Shown: positions 26,916-36,359, counted from the first letter of the stretch. The stretch is DNA of 64,000 bases from VXYK01 sp965214565 (GCA_965214565.1 OZ243951.1:1-64000); one strand, 5' to 3'. Numbers and translations are program-made. Notes: generated by a model not told the origin, from the letters alone.

Positions 26916-27854
26916 CTAGCTCCCTGTCCGTTTCGCCTGGCCGGCCAAACCTGCCAGGTCGGCTCGGCCGGTCGCACCGCTCAGGTCAGCCCGCCGGTTC
27001 GCCGGCAAGGCGTTCAGGTCGGCCCGCCGGTTCTCCAGCAAGGCGCTCATCATGTCCGCCACCCGACGGCTGGCGGCCACATCATGGGCGCGCAGCACGC
27101 GGCAACCGAGCGCGATCCCAAGGGCGTGGGCACCCAGGGTCGCATGCGTCCGGTCATCGACGGTGGTGCCGGTCAACTCGCCGAGAAAACCCTTGTTCGA
27201 CGCCGACAGGAACACCGTGAAACCCAACCGGACCAGATCGTCGCTGTGGCGCATCAACTCGGCCGACATGGCTGGAGTCTTCCCCAAGTCGAGCCCCGCG
27301 TCGACCATGATCCGGCAGCGGTCGATACCGGCCGCGAGCGCGGCCTCGGCGCGTGTCCGCAGAAACTCGACCACCTCGGTCCGCACATTGCGGTAGCGGG
27401 GCGCAGGGTCAGGAATCCGAGGGCCGATCCGCACATGGGTGGCGACAACCGAGGCACCGTGGCGCGCGGCGACGCTGAGGTAGTCTGGGTCGGCGAATCC
27501 GCTGATGTCGTTCCCGACTACCGCTCCCGCCTTGAGCGACTCCTCCAACACCGATGCACGGAACGTGTCGACCGAGACCGGCAGGTCGAAGCGCTCCCGC
27601 AGAGCCTCAACGGCCGGAACGACACGCTCGATCTCCTCGCTTCGTGTAACTTCAGGCCCGGGACCGGCCTTGACCCCGCCAACGTCGAGGAAGTCCGCTC
27701 CCTGGTCGACCAGCAGCTCCGCCTGGTGCAGGAAACCGTCGAAGTCCCAATACCTGCCCCCGTCATAAAAGGAGTCCGGAGTTCGATTGAGAATGCCCAT
27801 CACGAGTGCCCGAGTGGTCACATCGAAACGAGAGTCGCCCAACTCAACGAACAT
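26916..27854 (-). CDS. Dihydropteroate synthase-like protein, FolP2 type
   Basis: A 312-aa TIM-barrel protein of the dihydropteroate synthase family (MGILNRTPDSFYDGG, VSVDTFRASV, NDISGF). In true synthases the second pterin loop reads D-I-G-x-x-S-T-R-P-G; here it is DVGGVKAGPG, as I recall for actinobacterial FolP2 paralogs, reported to lack synthase activity. The real role may therefore not be folate synthesis. The C-terminal tail (about 270-312) is a repeat of NRRADL units encoded by 33-bp tandem repeats, not part of the fold. Confidence 0.8.
   Translation of the reverse strand: MFVELGDSRFDVTTRALVMGILNRTPDSFYDGGRYWDFDGFLHQAELLVDQGADFLDVGGVKAGPGPEVTRSEEIERVVPAVEALRERFDLPVSVDTFRASVLEESLKAGAVVGNDISGFADPDYLSVAARHGASVVATHVRIGPRIPDPAPRYRNVRTEVVEFLRTRAEAALAAGIDRCRIMVDAGLDLGKTPAMSAELMRHSDDLVRLGFTVFLSASNKGFLGELTGTTVDDRTHATLGAHALGIALGCRVLRAHDVAASRRVADMMSALLENRRADLNALPANRRADLSGATGRADLAGLAGQAKRTGS
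26981..27046. repeat. 33-bp tandem repeat at the 3' end of the folP2-like gene
   Basis: Two units, 26981-27013 and 27014-27046, share TCAGGTC(A/G)GCCCGCCGGTTC, with a degraded third unit at 26954-26980. They encode 11-aa repeats (NRRADLNALPA-like) at the protein C-terminus. The period keeps the reading frame. Confidence 0.85.
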
Positions 27855-27905
27855 CGACCGGACCCTACACGCGCACTACGACACAAGCACCGCCCCCGAT
27901 ACCGC

Positions 27906-29672
27906 TCAGGGCAGGCGCTCAGGCAGTCCATGCTTCACGCTCAGCTCCAACCGGGGAGCAACCCGCTCGAACCGCAGCAACATGTCGTCGAACTCGACGG
28001 TCTGGCCCGCCTGCACAGTCCGCCCTCCAGGCACGCGGTGCATCGGCGGAGCAGCCACCGCCAAGGCACCGAACCGCTCGCTGAGCGCCAGCACAGCCTC
28101 CGCGTCGGAACGGTCACCGTCGAGGGCAACCACCAGATCGGGCCTGCCGCCGCCACTGCGCCTCAGCGACTCGATCAGCCCCCGTGTCGGCGGATTGTCG
28201 AGCACCAACACCAGGTCACCACCCTCAGACACGAACGCCCGCGACTCCCCGACCAAGAGGTGCTCCCCCGGACCCAGACTCGGGGCCGCCATCAATGCGG
28301 CCACAGCGACCAACGATGCCAACACCCCGGCCACAACCCCAGCAGACCGGATCCTCGACACCGCCAGCAACGCTGCGGACCCGAGCATCAGGATCGACAC
28401 GACCCCGAGTGTCGCCTGAGGACCGAGCGCAGCGCCCGAGGCCACACCCCCGATCCACCAGAGCAACACCCTGCTCGGAAGATGCACCAACTCCGCTACG
28501 ACACCACCGAAGAGACCCGCGAACATTCCACCGGTGCAGCCCCAGACCATCACCGCCCCCGACACCGGACCCGCCAACAGATTCGCCGGGAGCGACGCCA
28601 GCGGCAACGGCCCGAACAACCCCAACAGCACCGGCGACACCGCCAGCTGGGCAGCCGCGGTGGTCGCCATCGGCACCCTCAACCAGGAAGGACCCGCAAA
28701 CCGTTCTGCCAGCGGGCCCGACCACCAGACGATGCCCGCAGTGGCAGCAACCGAGAGTTGGAACGCCACAAGACGCACCAGGAACGGATCAATCAGCAAC
28801 AGTGACGCCACCGCCCAAGACAGGGCCCGTCTCCCGTCGATCGGAGTCCCCATGACCGACGCGCCGATCCCCGTCCCGGCCATCGCGACCGCACGCATCA
28901 CCGAGGGCTCAAATCTGGTGATCACCGCGAACAGCAGAAGGGTCGCGAAGAGCCACAGCGCCCGGAATGCCGGACGGAAACGCCCGGCGAACGGGGCGAC
29001 CACCGCCAGCACGAATGCCACGTTCTGCCCAGAGACAACCAGCAGGTGACCCAGCCCTGCAGCTCGGAAGTCGTCTGCGACCACTGCTGTCTGGCCCCGG
29101 TCGTCACCGATCACCATCCCCAGAAAGACTGCCTTGTCGCTGCGGCTCATCGATTCCGCCCCGTGCACCAGGGTTCGGCGCACCATGTTGGCGAATCTGA
29201 AGACCGGCGATCCCGTTTCGCGGCCATCGACTGAATCAACCGTAAGCCTGCCCACCACATGACGCCAACGGTCGAAGTCGTCTCCGGCGCCCACCGGAGC
29301 GATCCGTCCGCTCAGCAACAGCCTCTCCCCCGCCAAGGCGTCGTCGAAACGAGCCGCTGCTGCGCCATGGGCCACCGCGCTGACGCGTCTGTCGTCATGA
29401 CGGACCGTGGCGATCACACCGACCGCACCCAGCGGCCGCGGATCGTCAAGCAGAGTCACCCAACCAGAGAACGACCCCGCCTGCGGAGGATCGAGAGCGT
29501 CGAACTCTCCCGCCCCACGGGTGCCGACAACAACGAAGACCGCCAGCACGATCAACGCTGTACGCCTCTGCCAGCCCGCCAACAAGACCAGGCCGACCAG
29601 CACCGGCACCGAGACCGCCCACATCGACCAAGCCCCCAGCGCCGCTGCCAGAGCCACAAGGTGCGCGGTCAC
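27906..29672 (-). CDS. comEC: ComEC/Rec2-type DNA uptake channel, degenerate C-terminal domain
   Basis: ComEC family membrane channel (588 aa) that moves single-stranded DNA across the cytoplasmic membrane in natural transformation. Several membrane segments, an N-terminal DUF4131-like region and the Competence core (MVIGDDRGQ, GLGHLLVVSGQNVAFVL, SWAVASLLLIDPFLV) are present. Full ComEC proteins end in a metallo-beta-lactamase-like domain with an HxDxDH motif; here the corresponding stretch reads LVVALDGDRSD with no metal-binding histidines, and the domain is short. The start is GTG 29672, overlapping the comEA stop (GTGA). Confidence 0.88.
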   Translation of the reverse strand: MTAHLVALAAALGAWSMWAVSVPVLVGLVLLAGWQRRTALIVLAVFVVVGTRGAGEFDALDPPQAGSFSGWVTLLDDPRPLGAVGVIATVRHDDRRVSAVAHGAAAARFDDALAGERLLLSGRIAPVGAGDDFDRWRHVVGRLTVDSVDGRETGSPVFRFANMVRRTLVHGAESMSRSDKAVFLGMVIGDDRGQTAVVADDFRAAGLGHLLVVSGQNVAFVLAVVAPFAGRFRPAFRALWLFATLLLFAVITRFEPSVMRAVAMAGTGIGASVMGTPIDGRRALSWAVASLLLIDPFLVRLVAFQLSVAATAGIVWWSGPLAERFAGPSWLRVPMATTAAAQLAVSPVLLGLFGPLPLASLPANLLAGPVSGAVMVWGCTGGMFAGLFGGVVAELVHLPSRVLLWWIGGVASGAALGPQATLGVVSILMLGSAALLAVSRIRSAGVVAGVLASLVAVAALMAAPSLGPGEHLLVGESRAFVSEGGDLVLVLDNPPTRGLIESLRRSGGGRPDLVVALDGDRSDAEAVLALSERFGALAVAAPPMHRVPGGRTVQAGQTVEFDDMLLRFERVAPRLELSVKHGLPERLP

Positions 29673-30340
29673 AGAGACACCAACGAAGCCAACTGCTCCA
29701 GCTTGGCCGTACCGATCCCCGGGACTTCGAGCAGGCCCTCCACGCGGCTGAACGCCCCGTGCTGCTCACGGTGGCGGATGATCGCAGCAGCGATACTCGG
29801 CCCGACACCCGGCAGAGTCTCCAGGGCCGCGAGGTCAGCGGTGTTGAGGTTTACCTGAACTCCGCTGGAACCGCCCCCGATCCCGCCGCCCGGGTCGCTC
29901 GGACCGACCACCGAAGGCACCGGCTCGCCGACCACAGGCACCCAGACCCGTTGACCGTCAGTGAGTGGAGCGGCCAGGTTCAGCCGCGAACGGTCGGCGT
30001 CCACGGTGAGCCCGTTGGCCGCGTCGATGGCGTCGTGGACCCGTGATCCCTCGGCGAGGTCGTGCACACCGGGAAAAACGACTGCACCCCCTACATGCAC
30101 AACGATCCGTGCGCCCGGACCAGTATCGGACTCGACTGCCGCCGGAGCACCCGGTACGGTCGCGACTCGCGGCAGCACCTCCTCCACCGGAGCCACGTCC
30201 GGCGACGCTAACGCCCACCAGCCCCCCGCCGCGGCAGCGACGATCGCTGCCCCGCCCGCGAGGAGCCCCCAGACCGTCACCCCGAGTCGGTCCGCAACCG
30301 AATCGGCCCACCGTTGAATCGCCTCGGCCCTGCCCGCCAC
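29669..30340 (-). CDS. comEA: ComEA-like DNA-binding competence protein
   Basis: ComEA-like protein, 223 aa, a membrane-anchored double-stranded-DNA receptor feeding ComEC. One membrane segment (LLAGGAAIVAAAAGGWWAL, about 22-40), an SLBB domain (VVHVGGAVVFPGVHDL) and C-terminal helix-hairpin-helix motifs (LNTADLAALETLPGVGPSIA; LLEVPGIGTAKLEQL) are seen in order. GTG 30340 was chosen because AAAGGA lies 6 nt upstream; the frame continues further upstream without support. It is coupled to comEC. Confidence 0.88.
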   Translation of the reverse strand: MAGRAEAIQRWADSVADRLGVTVWGLLAGGAAIVAAAAGGWWALASPDVAPVEEVLPRVATVPGAPAAVESDTGPGARIVVHVGGAVVFPGVHDLAEGSRVHDAIDAANGLTVDADRSRLNLAAPLTDGQRVWVPVVGEPVPSVVGPSDPGGGIGGGSSGVQVNLNTADLAALETLPGVGPSIAAAIIRHREQHGAFSRVEGLLEVPGIGTAKLEQLASLVSL

Positions 30341-30519
30341 ACGCCGTCCTTTGTGAGGTCTTCTGCGGGGGAAGCGCCACGCCGAGGCGTTACCGCACCC
30401 TACCCACTCCCACGCCGACAATGACAGCGCGCAGACCGGTTCGACCGGACCCGCCTCGGCAAGGCCCATTCGCTCTCGGTCATGTAGTGTTGACCCGGGA
30501 CAACCGAACAGAGGACTTC

Positions 30520-31599
30520 ATGGCCACAGTCACATTCGATCAAGCCACAAGGGTGTACCGCGACGGAGACCGCCCCGCAGTCGAGCGTCTCGACCTCGAG
30601 ATCGAAGACGGGGAGTTCCTCGTGCTCGTCGGCCCGTCGGGGTGCGGAAAGTCGACGACCCTGCGAATGCTCGCCGGTCTCGAACCGGTCGACTACGGAG
30701 AGATCTACATAGGCGACCGGGACGTCACAGAAGTTCCGCCCAAGGACCGCGATATCGCCATGGTCTTTCAGAACTATGCCCTTTATCCGCACATGACCAC
30801 CGCAGAGAACATCGGGTTCCACCTTAAGATCGCCAAGGTCGACCGGGCAGAACGCGCCAAACGGGTCGCAGAAGCCGCGCAGATGCTCGACCTGACCGAA
30901 TACCTCGACCGTAAACCGGCGAAGCTCTCAGGCGGACAACGTCAGCGTGTCGCCATGGGTCGAGCCATCGTCCGACAGCCCCAAGCGTTCCTGATGGACG
31001 AGCCCCTCTCCAACCTCGATGCCAAACTGCGGGTCCAGACCCGCACCCAGATCGCCGCGCTGCAGAGGCGCCTCTCGGTCACCACCGTGTACGTCACCCA
31101 CGATCAGGTCGAGGCGATGACCATGGCGGACCGCGTGGCGGTGCTCAAGGACGGCATTCTGATGCAGTGCGCGACCCCGCGTGAGTTGTTCACCCGCCCG
31201 TCAAACCTGTTCGTCGCCGGTTTCATCGGCTCACCGGCGATGAACCTGCTCGAGGGCACCGTCAGCGACAACGTGGCGCGCACCGGTTCATTGGAGATTC
31301 CGCTGACCCCCGAGCAGTCAAGCGGGATCACCTCGTCGACAGTGACGATCGGAGTGAGGCCGGAGAACTGGACCACCGCGAGCGACGGGGGGCTCGACGC
31401 GACCGTAAACCTCGTGGAAGAACTCGGCTCGGAGTCGTACCTGTACTGCACGACCGACGGCGCAGACCAGCGCGAGGTCGTGGTGCGCACTGAAGGCTTG
31501 AGCTCCTCGCAGCGGGGCGACCAGGTGAGTCTGGTTCCCCAGCCCAAAACGGTCCACCTCTTCGACACCGAGACTGGTGCTCGCCTGGCCGACACCTGA
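30520..31599 (+). CDS. Sugar ABC transporter ATPase (MsmK/UgpC type)
   Basis: ATPase of a carbohydrate ABC importer, 359 aa. Walker A (GPSGCGKST), signature (LSGGQRQRV), Walker B (FLMDEPLSNLD) and the H-loop (VYVTHDQVEA) are intact, followed by a TOBE-like regulatory domain (about 240-355). These ATPases often serve several sugar permeases. It converges on the permease genes; they share no promoter, but the location suggests the same alpha-galactoside importer. GAGGA precedes the ATG by 4 nt. The 179-bp gap upstream (30341-30519) holds no feature I can support. Confidence 0.93.
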   Translation: MATVTFDQATRVYRDGDRPAVERLDLEIEDGEFLVLVGPSGCGKSTTLRMLAGLEPVDYGEIYIGDRDVTEVPPKDRDIAMVFQNYALYPHMTTAENIGFHLKIAKVDRAERAKRVAEAAQMLDLTEYLDRKPAKLSGGQRQRVAMGRAIVRQPQAFLMDEPLSNLDAKLRVQTRTQIAALQRRLSVTTVYVTHDQVEAMTMADRVAVLKDGILMQCATPRELFTRPSNLFVAGFIGSPAMNLLEGTVSDNVARTGSLEIPLTPEQSSGITSSTVTIGVRPENWTTASDGGLDATVNLVEELGSESYLYCTTDGADQREVVVRTEGLSSSQRGDQVSLVPQPKTVHLFDTETGARLADT

Positions 31600-31611
31600 G
31601 TTCGGCCAGGT

Positions 31612-32580
31612 TCAGCCCTTGCTGGCTCCGAGGGTCAGGCCTGAGATGAACTGCTTCTGCAGGACCAGATAGACGATCAGCGTCGGCAGCGCGATAAGGA
31701 TCGACGCAGCGGCCACCAGGTTGAAGTCGCTCCCGTATTGGCCGTTCAGCACCGCGATCGACGAGGTGATCGGACGTTCGTCACCCTGATTGAGCAGGAC
31801 CGACCCCCAGAAGAAGTCGTTGTAGAGCCAGGTGAACTCCAGGGTGCCGAGCGCGGCCAGCGCGGGACGGGTCAGCGGGAGGATCACCTGGAAGAATCCC
31901 CGCCAGACACCGGCACCGTCGACCGCCGCAGCCTCACTGATCTCCTTGGGGATCGTCTTCATAAAATTCGACAACACGAACGTGCAGAAACCGATCTGGA
32001 ACGCCACATGGACCAGGATCACCGCGATCTTGGTGCCCAGGAGGTTGCCCGTGTCGGTGTCGGACAGGAAGTCCGGCCAGGGCATGTACTTGAAGAACTG
32101 GAACAGCGGCTGGAACAGCACCTGCTGAGGCATCAGATTGCCGGCCGTGAAGAGCACCAGGAAGACGATGTTGAACTTCCAGCTGTAACGGGTACACACG
32201 TAGGCGACGACGGCCGCCAGAAGCAGGGTCAGGAACAGTGCGGGGATGACGATGAACGCGGTGTTGCCGAAGGTCTTAGCCATCTCCCCGACGTTCCAGG
32301 CAGCACGGTAGTTGTCGAGCGTGAGCGCCTCGGGTGCCGCGAAAGGGCCGTTGGGTTGAGTGTCGGTCTGGTAGTCCCGGAACGAGTTGTAGATCGCGGT
32401 GCCGATCGGCACGAGCCAACCGACGGCCATCACCACTAGGAAACCGTGAAGCAGCAGACGCATCGGCTTGACCTTCGAACCCCGCCGCTGCGCACGACGG
32501 AGACGGACCTCGTCGAGTAGCTCGGGGTCGAGACTCGTCGTTGTTGAACCCGAAGGGCCGTCGAGGGTCACGGCGCTCAT
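31612..32580 (-). CDS. Sugar ABC transporter permease (MalG type)
   Basis: Inner-membrane permease, 322 aa, of a CUT1-type sugar importer. About six membrane segments and the EAA loop (KEISEAAAVDGAGVWRGFFQ) that docks the ATPase are present. ATG 32580 overlaps the stop of the upstream permease (ATGA) and was preferred over the longer frame, whose first 18 codons overlap that gene. The N-terminus has a charged cytoplasmic tail (about 1-45) before the first membrane helix. Confidence 0.92.
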   Translation of the reverse strand: MSAVTLDGPSGSTTTSLDPELLDEVRLRRAQRRGSKVKPMRLLLHGFLVVMAVGWLVPIGTAIYNSFRDYQTDTQPNGPFAAPEALTLDNYRAAWNVGEMAKTFGNTAFIVIPALFLTLLLAAVVAYVCTRYSWKFNIVFLVLFTAGNLMPQQVLFQPLFQFFKYMPWPDFLSDTDTGNLLGTKIAVILVHVAFQIGFCTFVLSNFMKTIPKEISEAAAVDGAGVWRGFFQVILPLTRPALAALGTLEFTWLYNDFFWGSVLLNQGDERPITSSIAVLNGQYGSDFNLVAAASILIALPTLIVYLVLQKQFISGLTLGASKG

Positions 32581-33563
32581 AAGTCCGACTCTCGATAGTG
32601 ATTCGTCACATACCAGATGATGAATCCGAGGCACAGCAGCAGCAGCACGACGCCGTAGGCGGACCCGAACCCGACACGACCGCCGCCCTCGCCCAGCAGG
32701 CTCTTGGTCACCAGCGTGCCCATGACATCGGTGCCACGCGGCTCGTTGAGTGCGGCGATGATGTCATACGCCCGGAGCGCCTCGATCACGGTGATCACAA
32801 CGACGATGACGTTGATCGGCCGAAGGGACGGGAAGACCACCCGCCGGAATGACTGCCACTCGTTGCAACCGTCGATCTGGGCTGCCTCTCGCAGGGAGGG
32901 ATCCACCGCCTTCAGCCCTGCCAGGTACATGACCATGATGTAACCGATGTGTCGCCAAGCCATCGCCACAAGCAGAGCCGCGAAATTCTTGGAGAGCCCC
33001 AGCGCCGGATCCAGGAACGGTACGTCGAACGAGAACAACTTGCTGCCGTCACCCACGAAGTCGACCGGGCCTCCCGGCCAGATCTCGTTGAGCAGGCCGC
33101 GGTCGCGCGAGAACATAGTCGACTTCCAGATGAACCCGACGACAGCGAGAGACAGGACCACCGGGAAGTAGTAGATGCTCTGGTAGATGGCGCTGCCGCG
33201 GATGTTCTTGTCGAGCAGGTAGGCGAACAGCATCCCGACCGCGGAGCAGACGGTCAGCCAGATGATCAGCAGGAAGTTGTTGAACAGCGCCCCGAAGAGG
33301 TCACTTTCGAAGATCGTGAAGATGATCCAGTAGTTCCTGAAACCAGTCGCGCTGATGTCGCTCAATGGCGCGAGGTTGTCCCATTCGCTGAACGACAGGG
33401 CGACGGTCAGCCCCGCGGGAACCCAGACCAGCGATATGTGCAGGAAAGCCGGTATCCCCACCATAAACCACAGCCACATCCGGTCTCTGCCGGTAAGCGT
33501 TGATGAGCGACGGCGGCGCGCCTTGCGGCCGGGCCTGGAGGTGGACGCCGCCGTCGCTTTCAT
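32577..33563 (-). CDS. Sugar ABC transporter permease (MalF type)
   Basis: Partner permease, 328 aa, of the same importer, with about six membrane segments and an EAA loop (LREAAQIDGCNEWQSFRRVV). The basic N-terminus (PGRKARRRRSS) is cytoplasmic. It lies 44 nt after the binding-protein gene and is coupled to the MalG-type permease. Order, strand and overlap support one transcript: binding protein, MalF, MalG. Confidence 0.92.
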   Translation of the reverse strand: MKATAASTSRPGRKARRRRSSTLTGRDRMWLWFMVGIPAFLHISLVWVPAGLTVALSFSEWDNLAPLSDISATGFRNYWIIFTIFESDLFGALFNNFLLIIWLTVCSAVGMLFAYLLDKNIRGSAIYQSIYYFPVVLSLAVVGFIWKSTMFSRDRGLLNEIWPGGPVDFVGDGSKLFSFDVPFLDPALGLSKNFAALLVAMAWRHIGYIMVMYLAGLKAVDPSLREAAQIDGCNEWQSFRRVVFPSLRPINVIVVVITVIEALRAYDIIAALNEPRGTDVMGTLVTKSLLGEGGGRVGFGSAYGVVLLLLCLGFIIWYVTNHYRESDL

Positions 33564-33582
33564 GGAGGGGACTCTAGTCGCT

Positions 33583-33615
33583 CGTTCGGATCACTCGAGC
33601 GTTCGGATCACTCGA
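33583..33615. repeat. Short direct duplication at the binding-protein stop
   Basis: CGTTCGGATCACTCGA occurs at 33583-33598 and again at 33600-33615, a 17-nt period. The second copy includes the stop and last codons of the binding-protein gene, so the intergenic copy looks like a local duplication of the gene end. Confidence 0.7.
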
Positions 33616-34948
33616 AGTTGTAGGTCTGCTTCTTGGCTTCGACGTCGGCCAGGATCGTATCGATGCTGCCCGGTGAACCCAGGAAGTCGGCAATACCGAC
33701 GCCGGCCACGTTGGCTGCGAAGTCAGGGTCGGTGTCGCGGTCGAGGAACTGCGCGATGTACTTCGCGGAGCTCACAGCCTCAGCCGAGCGTTGCTGCAGG
33801 GCGTTGTAGCCGCTGGTGTCTGCGTTGCTGTTGGCGGCAACGACCGAGGGATCGACCGCGATGTAGGCGTCGATGGCAGGGGCCGACCCCATACCGCCGA
33901 GCAGTGCCTTGGCAGCAGTCTCGTTGTCGGGGCTCGCAGCCATCATGAAGCCGTCGATCGGCGCCTCGATAGCGTCCTGGCCGTGCTCCGGGTTGACCTC
34001 GGGGAACAGGAAGAAATCGATGTCGTCGAGGACTTCCTGCTCGGTGTACTGCGACGTCAGGAAGGTGCCGATCAGGTACATTCCCGTCTCCTTTTCACGC
34101 AGGGCGCCGGCGCCGTCCTCCCAGGTGCGCCCGTTCGCATCAGGCTGGTAGTAGGGAAGGATCTCCGACCAGGCCGAGAAGATGTTCTTGACCTCGGGGC
34201 TCTCCCAGCTCTCGTTGCCGCCCATCAGGCTGACGTGGTAGTCGTAGCCGTTGACGCGCAGGTTGAGCATGTCGAACATGCCCATCTGGGGCCAACGGCC
34301 GTCGTTGGCCGCGCTCAGGGGGGTGATGCCGTCGGACTGCATGGCGTCGCAGAGCGCCTTGAACTCGTCCCAGGTTGTGGGGATCGAGTAGCCGTTGTCG
34401 GCGAACAGGCTCTTGCGGTAGTGGACCGCCCACGGGTAGAAGTAGAACGGCACGAAGTACTGCTTGCCGTCAAGGCCTGATGAAGCGCTGCGGAAGCCGT
34501 CGGACATGCCGTTGAGGCCGCTCCACACGTCGGAGACGTCGCCGAGCACTCCCTTGCCGGCGAAGGCGCGCATGCGGTAGCCGGCGAACCAGGAGACGAC
34601 GTCGTCCGGCTGCTGGATGTAGGTGTTGAAGTTCTCCTGGTAGGTGTTGTGGTCGATGGTGTTGATCATCGTCTCCACGCCAGTGGCGGCAACCGCCGCG
34701 GCCAGGGCCTCGCGGTTCTTCTCACCGGAGTAGTTCGAGCCGAGCGAAGTGCTGCCGGGGCCTGTGTCGGCCGCCGTGGTTGTCGGCGCGGCGGTGGTCG
34801 GGGTGGGCTCCGGTGCCGCGTCGTCGTCATCGCCGCACGCTGCGAGCAGCGCCGCGCCGCCGAGGGCTGCGGTACCTCCGATCATGAAGTCTCGACGGTT
34901 CAGCCCAGCACCGCGGCGCTTCGGTGAACTCTCAGTTGGATTGGTCAT
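33608..34948 (-). CDS. Sugar-binding lipoprotein of an ABC importer
   Basis: Extracellular solute-binding protein (446 aa) of the CUT1 sugar family. It has a Tat-type signal (NRRDFMIGGTAALGG) ending in a lipobox (LLAAC), so it should be exported folded and lipid-anchored outside the membrane. An Asp/Thr/Pro-rich linker (DDDDAAPEPTPTTAAPTTT) follows, then the binding domain. AGGAGGGG lies directly upstream of the ATG, a strong ribosome site fitting the high expression needed for binding proteins. The GH4 gene ends 67 nt upstream on the same strand. The sugar, probably an alpha-galactoside, is inferred from neighbours. Confidence 0.92.
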   Translation of the reverse strand: MTNPTESSPKRRGAGLNRRDFMIGGTAALGGAALLAACGDDDDAAPEPTPTTAAPTTTAADTGPGSTSLGSNYSGEKNREALAAAVAATGVETMINTIDHNTYQENFNTYIQQPDDVVSWFAGYRMRAFAGKGVLGDVSDVWSGLNGMSDGFRSASSGLDGKQYFVPFYFYPWAVHYRKSLFADNGYSIPTTWDEFKALCDAMQSDGITPLSAANDGRWPQMGMFDMLNLRVNGYDYHVSLMGGNESWESPEVKNIFSAWSEILPYYQPDANGRTWEDGAGALREKETGMYLIGTFLTSQYTEQEVLDDIDFFLFPEVNPEHGQDAIEAPIDGFMMAASPDNETAAKALLGGMGSAPAIDAYIAVDPSVVAANSNADTSGYNALQQRSAEAVSSAKYIAQFLDRDTDPDFAANVAGVGIADFLGSPGSIDTILADVEAKKQTYNFE

Positions 34949-35015
34949 TTCCCCTCCTAGGGTTTCTGGTGTTTCCAGGTTTATTGTTGGGTTCTTGGGG
35001 AGGTCCTGGCATAGG

Positions 35016-36359
35016 TCAGGCTGACTCTCCGTGCGTGCGCAGGGACTCGGGGATGAAATCGCCGTGTCCTTCGATCAGTGCGTCCACCAGCGACCAGATC
35101 TGTTCGAGATCCAGTTCCGCCGCGGTGTGCGGGTCGAGCATCGCCGCGTGGTAGATGTGGTCCCGTCGGCCCGTCTTAAGGGCTTCGACGGCAAGTTGCT
35201 GCGGCGCGATATTGGTGCCCATCAGAGCTGCCAGATGCGGAGGCAGTTCTCCAATCACCGCGGGGGTGACGGCCTTTCCGTCGACGGTAGCCGGAACCTC
35301 GACAATGCATCCGGTGGGAAGGTTGTCGATCAGTCCGTGGTTAGCGACGTTTACGTAGACCTCGCGTTCGGTGCCGGTCTCGAGACTGTGAATGATCTGG
35401 GGGGCGAACTCGTTGCTCCTCGGGAGATCCGTGAGTTCCACCCCGGCCTCGAGGCGGGTCCGCAGCTCGTCCCACTCGGCGATCTGGTTCTCGCAGCGGC
35501 GCACGTACTCGCGTACTGGGACTTCATAGCGTTCGATCAGGTCCGGGCGGCCCTGCTTGAGGAAGTACGGCGTGTACTCGGCGAAGTGTTCGCTTGATTC
35601 GGTGACGAAGTAGCCCAACCGCCGCAGCATCTCGTAGCGGACTGCATCCGGGAGTTGCGAATCGCTCCGCCTGGGCGCGTCAGCCGGGTCGGTGTGGAGT
35701 TTCTTGAGTTCGGGGTAGAGGTCACGGCCCTGGTGCTCCAGCCGCAGGAAGAACGCCATGTGGTTGATTCCGGCAACGGTGTAGTCGAGTTCCTCTGTCG
35801 GCAGCCCCAAGTCGCCTGCCAGTTGCTCTGCGGTGATGGGGACGCTGTGGCAGAGCCCGTAGGCCTCGACTTCGCACAGTTCGGCCAGACCCCACATGTT
35901 GATCGCCATCGGGTTCGCGTAGTTGAGCAGCACTGCATCCGCGCACTGCTCGTTCATGGCTCGGCCGACTTCGACGAGGTGCGGCACAGTTCGCAGACCC
36001 CGCATGATGCCCCCGATACCGATCGTGTCAGCAATGGTCTGTTGGAGTCCGTACTGCTCCGGCAGGTCGAAGTCCAGAACGGTGGCCGGTTCGAAGCCTC
36101 CGATCTGGAACATGGTGATCACATAGTCGGCACCGTCGAGGGTCTTCTGCAGGTCGGTGTCGGCGATGACCTGCGCCCCGGCACCGCAGCTGGCGACCAG
36201 TCTCTGTGCCACGACCTCTGAGGTGGAGAGGCGCTGCGAATCGATGTCGTGGAGCCGAAACTCGAGGCAGTCGCGAATGTCCTCGTAACCGAGCAGGTCA
36301 TTGAGGAGGTTCCGAGCAAATACAGTGCTGCCCGCTCCGATGAATGCGACTCTGGCCAA
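35016..36359 (-). CDS. GH4 glycosidase, probable alpha-galactosidase
   Basis: Family GH4 glycoside hydrolase, 447 aa, which uses NAD and a divalent metal in a redox-elimination mechanism. The Rossmann motif (AFIGAGSTVFARNLL), NYANPMAINMW, the Cys-His signature (GLCHSVPI) and the metal-site GINHMAFFL are visible. The MelA-like sequence and the galactokinase and LacI neighbours suggest alpha-galactosidase; alpha-glucosidase or glucuronidase remain possible. TTG 36359 is chosen: it follows GGGAGAG at good spacing and gives MARVAFIGAGS, whereas ATG 36389 overlaps the predicted -10 box. Confidence 0.87.
   Translation of the reverse strand: MARVAFIGAGSTVFARNLLNDLLGYEDIRDCLEFRLHDIDSQRLSTSEVVAQRLVASCGAGAQVIADTDLQKTLDGADYVITMFQIGGFEPATVLDFDLPEQYGLQQTIADTIGIGGIMRGLRTVPHLVEVGRAMNEQCADAVLLNYANPMAINMWGLAELCEVEAYGLCHSVPITAEQLAGDLGLPTEELDYTVAGINHMAFFLRLEHQGRDLYPELKKLHTDPADAPRRSDSQLPDAVRYEMLRRLGYFVTESSEHFAEYTPYFLKQGRPDLIERYEVPVREYVRRCENQIAEWDELRTRLEAGVELTDLPRSNEFAPQIIHSLETGTEREVYVNVANHGLIDNLPTGCIVEVPATVDGKAVTPAVIGELPPHLAALMGTNIAPQQLAVEALKTGRRDHIYHAAMLDPHTAAELDLEQIWSLVDALIEGHGDFIPESLRTHGESA

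Noticed and set aside
27084..28805. 573-codon plus-strand frame across folP2-like and comEC
   Set aside because: Lies opposite two recognised genes. The product is Arg/His/Gln/Pro-rich without any family signature.
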